Shown here one piece after another: positions 60,206 through 64,000 of a stretch of DNA of 64,000 bases. The stretch covers positions 62,001 to 126,000 of the forward strand of contig JAIUMU010000005.1 of assembly GCA_022565355.1 (NCBI GenBank), read 5' to 3'. Position numbers and translations under genes: made by a program. The stretch is from Idiomarina sp. Its GTDB lineage: Bacteria; Pseudomonadota; Gammaproteobacteria; Enterobacterales; Alteromonadaceae. Numbering within the stretch: position 1 is the stretch's first letter; every line of letters begins with the position of its first letter. A model generated the notes under the pieces. It made no database searches. It was not told the DNA's origin and was given only the letters and a program-made list of their open reading frames with translations.

Positions 60206-60220
60206 TGTTATAATATAACA
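60206..60220. promoter_or_regulatory. Zur box upstream of the ZnuD-like receptor
   Basis: TGTTATAATATAACA, perfect palindrome matching the canonical gammaproteobacterial Zur motif. Confidence 0.85.
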
Positions 60221-60259
60221 ATAGTAATGAGCGAAGATATTGATCAGCGCCCATAAAAA

Positions 60260-60279
60260 AACGCACCTTGCGGTGCGTT
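60260..60279 (-). terminator. Terminator of the cold-shock gene
   Basis: AACGCACC-ttgc-GGTGCGTT with the T-tract on the minus strand. Confidence 0.8.
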
Positions 60280-60335
60280 CTAAGCTACGTAATTCAAATG
60301 AGGCGGCTACAGTTAAGCAGCTGCACCTCGTTTAA

Positions 60336-60545
60336 TTACATTGCTACGATATTCTCAGCCTGAGGACCTTTAGGACCCTGGGTGATAGTAAATTCAACAG
60401 TTTGGCCTTCAGCTAAAGTTTTGAAGCCAGTGCTGGTGATTGCGCTGAAATGTGCGAACACATCAGGGCCACCTTGCTGCTCTAGAAAACCAAAACCTTT
60501 TGCTTCGTTAAACCATTTAACAGTACCAGTTACAGTATTAGACAT
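60336..60545 (-). CDS. CspA-family cold-shock protein
   Basis: [30 protein letters not shown]. Confidence 0.97.
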   Translation of the reverse strand: MSNTVTGTVKWFNEAKGFGFLEQQGGPDVFAHFSAITSTGFKTLAEGQTVEFTITQGPKGPQAENIVAM

Positions 60546-60776
60546 AATTAATTATCCTGAAATTTATAAAATTAGAGTGCTCGTTAAGAGCGGAATTCGG
60601 AGAGAAAATAACAAAAATTAAATACTACAGGACGGAGGTAATTACGAATAATTCGGCAACGCAGTGAAGATCTAAATAATATTTACTATCCAACGCCGGC
60701 TAGGTTACTCCTATCTGAGTGAGAGTCAACCTATTCTTTTGTAAATGGCAAACGCAGTGGTAAAAAGCATCCTTTA

Positions 60777-61184
60777 TTAACGCGAAGCCATTGGTATCAA
60801 AGGGGTTAAGCCTAGATGATCAACAAAGGGGATAAAATCTCGATCATTAAAAAGCAACGGTATTTTGTGCTCAATACAGAAAGTAGCAATAATTAGATCG
60901 GCTGTTTTACGTATCGTAATTCCACTTTTACGGAGATTACGATAATTTTCTGCACATTTTTCAGGCATGCTTTTACCGAACATTTCGAATAGATCGAGCG
61001 TTAATAACACTTTCTTGGTTGTCCTATATTCACGGTCGTTCCGTATACCCTGTAGAATCTCCAGAAATATCAAATCTCCCATGGCAACGGTTCCTTCAAC
61101 TATTTTGGCATCAAGAAAATCAGTGTACTCACTCTGAACACCGTTGAAGTAGTCGATCCAAACGCTAGTATCAACCAGTATCAT
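60777..61184 (-). CDS. vapC: PIN-domain ribonuclease toxin (VapC family)
   Basis: MILVDTSVWIDYFNG ... ITIRKTADLIIATFCIEHKIPLLFNDRDF. Confidence 0.93.
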   Translation of the reverse strand: MILVDTSVWIDYFNGVQSEYTDFLDAKIVEGTVAMGDLIFLEILQGIRNDREYRTTKKVLLTLDLFEMFGKSMPEKCAENYRNLRKSGITIRKTADLIIATFCIEHKIPLLFNDRDFIPFVDHLGLTPLIPMASR

Positions 61185-61375
61185 TCGCCGCCACGCATTT
61201 CGTTTAAATCACCTTCCCACTTAACTTGTCCGCGCAACTTCCGAATATCTTGCTGTTGGCTTCGCAATACAAGTAGCTTGAGCCCTTGCTCTACAGCTTC
61301 TTTTTTTGTTTTGTATCCGGATGCTTTTAAGGCATCCGCCATTAATTGATCGTCTATCACAATGTTAGTTCTCAT
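61181..61375 (-). CDS. vapB: VapB-family antitoxin
   Basis: MRTNIVIDDQLMADALKASGYKTKKEAVEQGLKLLV; 4-bp overlap with vapC. Confidence 0.93.
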   Translation of the reverse strand: MRTNIVIDDQLMADALKASGYKTKKEAVEQGLKLLVLRSQQQDIRKLRGQVKWEGDLNEMRGGE

Positions 61376-61383
61376 AAATCACC

Positions 61384-61414
61384 TATGTGTATAAATATAC
61401 ATATTATACACATA
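61384..61414. promoter_or_regulatory. Candidate VapBC operator
   Basis: 11-bp perfect inverted arms TATGTGTATAA / TTATACACATA with 9-bp spacer, 9 bp upstream of the vapB start. Confidence 0.7.
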
Positions 61415-61709
61415 ATGTCATTAGCAAGTACACATAGCAAACAGCTATACGCCACTTTGCAGCTTTAATTTTGTTTATCAAAACAAGGGTAATTTCAGCT
61501 CACTAGTTACAATACGGCAAAAATTTTAGTCCTTTGCTGACAAACCTAATCTGCAAAGATTTTATGTTTATCATAAAATAATAGTTGCATATCATAAATT
61601 TCTGCACTATTTTATATTGCAGTAGTGCCGCATACAGGCACAAAACTATTTATTAGCAACGCCGCGATGTAGCCAAAACACAAGGCTCGGCACTTACGGA
61701 GAGTTACTT

Positions 61710-62315
61710 ATGAATTCCAATTCATATAAAGCAGCAGGTTTTGCCGCAATCGCGTTAGCCATTTTGTTTCCAATCTATTGGTTATATGCTTTCGATAGCC
61801 TGAGTGCCGAATCATTTGCAACAGCATTCGAGAACGATTTACGCACGCTGAACGGCTGGGATGCCTTGTTCGTAACGATTGGCGCCTTGGAGATTGCTAT
61901 TTACATAGCGCTGGCAAAACTTTGTCGTGATCAATTTAACGGCAGCTTACCTGCGGTACTACTAATCATGATGGCAGCGGTTGTTGGCCTTATTCACGCA
62001 ACAGTGTTGGTGGATATAAGCTTAGCAATCGGCCTTTTAGCACCTTCCGACACTCTGATTAACGTTACCATTATGTTTAGCCTTATCTGCCTGTTTCTAT
62101 ACGCAGTGGTAGCCTTTATCTTCGCTATTAGTATGCTTGTTCGCTTCTCACAACTATCAGTGCCCCTGAAAGTATTCACCATAGGCCTGCTCGTTGCCTG
62201 CGTGTTCCAGTTCACCATCGTACTTGGCGTGATCAATATCTTCCTGTTCCCAGTATTAATGATCGTATTAGCGATGCACTTTTTCCGCGGTGAACACGAA
62301 GTGGAAGTTGTTTAA
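61710..62315 (+). CDS. Multi-TM membrane protein paired with a YozG-like regulator
   Basis: Five to six hydrophobic segments; immediately upstream of a small XRE gene. Confidence 0.6.
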   Translation: MNSNSYKAAGFAAIALAILFPIYWLYAFDSLSAESFATAFENDLRTLNGWDALFVTIGALEIAIYIALAKLCRDQFNGSLPAVLLIMMAAVVGLIHATVLVDISLAIGLLAPSDTLINVTIMFSLICLFLYAVVAFIFAISMLVRFSQLSVPLKVFTIGLLVACVFQFTIVLGVINIFLFPVLMIVLAMHFFRGEHEVEVV

Positions 62316-62324
62316 GGGGCACGC

Positions 62325-62537
62325 ATGAACATTCGTATAAACTTAGATGTGGAAATGGCCAAGAACAAGATATCGCTTACCGAGCTTTCCGAAAAAGTTG
62401 GTGTTTCAACCACTAACTTATCGCTGTTAAAAACCGGCAAGGTGAAGGCTATTCGCTTTAGCACTCTCGAGGCGATCTGCGCAGCGCTTAACTGCCAACC
62501 TGGGGATATTTTGGAATATGTGCCCCCACAGCAATAA
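62325..62537 (+). CDS. XRE-family (YozG/Cro-CI-like) transcriptional regulator
   Basis: NIRINLDVEMAKNKISLTELSEKVGVSTTNLSLLKTGKVKAIRFSTLEAICAALNCQPGDILEY. Confidence 0.93.
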   Translation: MNIRINLDVEMAKNKISLTELSEKVGVSTTNLSLLKTGKVKAIRFSTLEAICAALNCQPGDILEYVPPQQ

Positions 62538-62547
62538 AACCGGAGGC

Positions 62548-63348
62548 ATGCGCCTGCACAAAGAGTTTTTCCGAAATGGCTTAAACTACCGTGATGGCCA
62601 AAACGTTTCCTTTCGTGACATTGTGAATCGTTTTCAGTTTTATCATGTGAAAATCGGCCGTTGGGTAACGCCGCAAGAAGAGCAGCGTAGCGCGAATCTA
62701 TTTTATGATGCGCTGTGTGATTTGCAGCATATTCTCGATGTTCCGCCCATAGTTCTCTCTATGCAGGGGGCAGTGGCACTGAGTTTTGGTTCGGGCGGCA
62801 GGCCCGGTGCGAGTGCTCACTATCAACCAGCTGGCCGTATACTAGCGCTCGCTAAAAATGCTGGCGGCGGCAGCCTGGCCCACGAGTGGTTTCATGCATT
62901 TGATCACTATATTGGCCCGAAGCTGTTTGGTGATGCGCTTTACGGTGATGGACGAAATTCAATGTTGTTCGCCAGCCGAGCTTGGCTAAGCCATGATGAG
63001 TTCGTGCCGCATCCGTTAAACCAGCAACTGCATAACCTCTATAAAGTGCTATTTCTTACCCCCGATGGCAACGGGCCAAATGAATACGTACAGCACTGCC
63101 AAGCGTTTGATAAAGCCAGTGGGCATTTGTATTACGGCTTACCTGAAGAACTGGCCGCCCGCGCTTTTGAGAACGGTATTCAGCGCCTAAAGATAAAGAA
63201 TCACTTTCTTGTTTCCGGCACGCTGAAAAGTGATACGGCCAAAGCAGGGCTGTATCCCACAGCCGAACTCAGTACTGCTATCACTAATGCGTTCCTCAAC
63301 TACTTCAGCCGCTTAGGTACTGCTTTAGAAAACAGTTATGGGGTGTAA
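62548..63348 (+). CDS. CLCA_X / LPD1-like putative metallopeptidase-fold protein
   Basis: SLAHEWFHAFDHYIG (HExxHxxxH). ATG 62548 with CGGAGG RBS is preferred over the track start 62518. Confidence 0.65.
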   Translation: MRLHKEFFRNGLNYRDGQNVSFRDIVNRFQFYHVKIGRWVTPQEEQRSANLFYDALCDLQHILDVPPIVLSMQGAVALSFGSGGRPGASAHYQPAGRILALAKNAGGGSLAHEWFHAFDHYIGPKLFGDALYGDGRNSMLFASRAWLSHDEFVPHPLNQQLHNLYKVLFLTPDGNGPNEYVQHCQAFDKASGHLYYGLPEELAARAFENGIQRLKIKNHFLVSGTLKSDTAKAGLYPTAELSTAITNAFLNYFSRLGTALENSYGV

Positions 63349-63352
63349 GTTA

Positions 63353-64000
63353 CTATAGCTGCCAGCGGCTCTCTCCAACGTTGTTGCCTAGCAGTAAATC
63401 CCTTAAAACATCACACTCTTCGCGAATCACTTGGCCCACGAAAGGGTAAAAATCATTGTTCTGTAGCGTGCGTGCGCTTACTGCGGGTGGCACAAAACGC
63501 CCCATCTCTTGCATGAAATCCCGCTTTGTTTCTTCAGAGCTAACTATATCTTGAGCATGTGTATTTATATTTTGTAAAAAGTGCTCAAGTGATTTCGAAC
63601 GCATAGCGAGTTTCTTTGCAACATAATCAGCATTTTGCGGAACGCCTTTTTGCTTCAACCAAATAATATCCCATACATCTCGTGGCTTTATCCGCCGCTC
63701 GCGGAAAGCAAAAGCTACCATTTTATCCGCCAATATTTCTTCTAAGGTCTGCACTGGAATCGGCAAACCGGCAATCGGTGATTCGATATCATAATGGTTA
63801 ACTACCGAACGCTTCTGCACTTGCAGTGAATCGTATGCACACACATCAATATGCATTTTCTGCGAAGGGAGGTCTGCCCTGCCTGGGTGCGTTTCCAAAG
63901 TAACTTTCCAAGTTGATGTATCACTATTCGAAGACCTAGGTTCACGCGCAGTAACCTGTAACCCATATTTCCCCGCAATACCTTTTTGTAACTCAGCAGC
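63353..64000 (-). CDS. AbiEii/AbiGii-type nucleotidyltransferase toxin family protein, N-terminus beyond the right edge
   Basis: IAGLPIPVQTLEEILADKMVAFAFRERRIKPRDVWDIIWLKQKG matches the AbiEii C-terminal half. The frame stays open upstream of the TTG called at 63898 to the window end (AAELQKGIAGKYGLQVTAREPRSSNSDTSTWKVTLETHPGRADLP). Confidence 0.82.
   Translation of the reverse strand, partial: AAELQKGIAGKYGLQVTAREPRSSNSDTSTWKVTLETHPGRADLPSQKMHIDVCAYDSLQVQKRSVVNHYDIESPIAGLPIPVQTLEEILADKMVAFAFRERRIKPRDVWDIIWLKQKGVPQNADYVAKKLAMRSKSLEHFLQNINTHAQDIVSSEETKRDFMQEMGRFVPPAVSARTLQNNDFYPFVGQVIREECDVLRDLLLGNNVGESRWQL

Noticed and set aside
61559-61579. ATTTTATG-TTTAT-CATAAAAT inverted repeat upstream of the membrane/XRE pair
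   Set aside because: AT-rich and short; could be a regulator site but could also be chance
1-64000. CRISPR arrays, rRNA, tRNA, transposases or integrases
   Set aside because: No regular direct-repeat array, recognisable structural RNA or transposase-like ORF seen by eye; a tRNA scan was not possible

Overview
The window is a chromosomal stretch of a Gammaproteobacterium (Alteromonadales-like by gene content; inference only) and is almost fully coding. Main blocks, left to right: (1) a truncated 5'-nucleotidase/UshA-type lipoprotein at the left edge (minus strand, missing from the ORF track), then MFS, bfd and a two-subunit bacterioferritin. (2) A signalling-rich region (4.2-23.2 kb) with three GGEEF diguanylate cyclases and a compact phosphorelay/c-di-GMP cluster: HTH-REC, REC-GGDEF*-EAL, Hpt, degenerate EAL, hybrid kinase, membrane kinase, and a lone REC on the opposite strand. 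(3) frdABCD and assorted housekeeping genes. (4) A laminarin/beta-glucan utilisation locus (LacI, GPH transporter, GH1, FucP-like MFS, GH3, TonB receptor, multi-module GH16) with two copies of a LacI-type palindrome. (5) An Entner-Doudoroff cluster (gap-hexR / zwf-pgl-edd-glk-eda) with HexR-like boxes. (6) A putative Zur regulon (DUF1826 protein, methyltransferase, ZnuD-like TonB receptor) with two Zur-like boxes. (7) A right-hand accessory end with VapBC, an XRE regulator, an HExxH protein of CLCA_X/LPD1 type, and a truncated AbiEii-type nucleotidyltransferase. The strongest sequence-derived anomaly is the degenerate EAL gene at 17832. It is interrupted by one in-frame TAA (18528-18530). The same frame continues with EAL-like sequence for 65 more sense codons and ends in an ATGA overlap with the next gene. 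All family assignments come from reading the protein sequences, without database searches.
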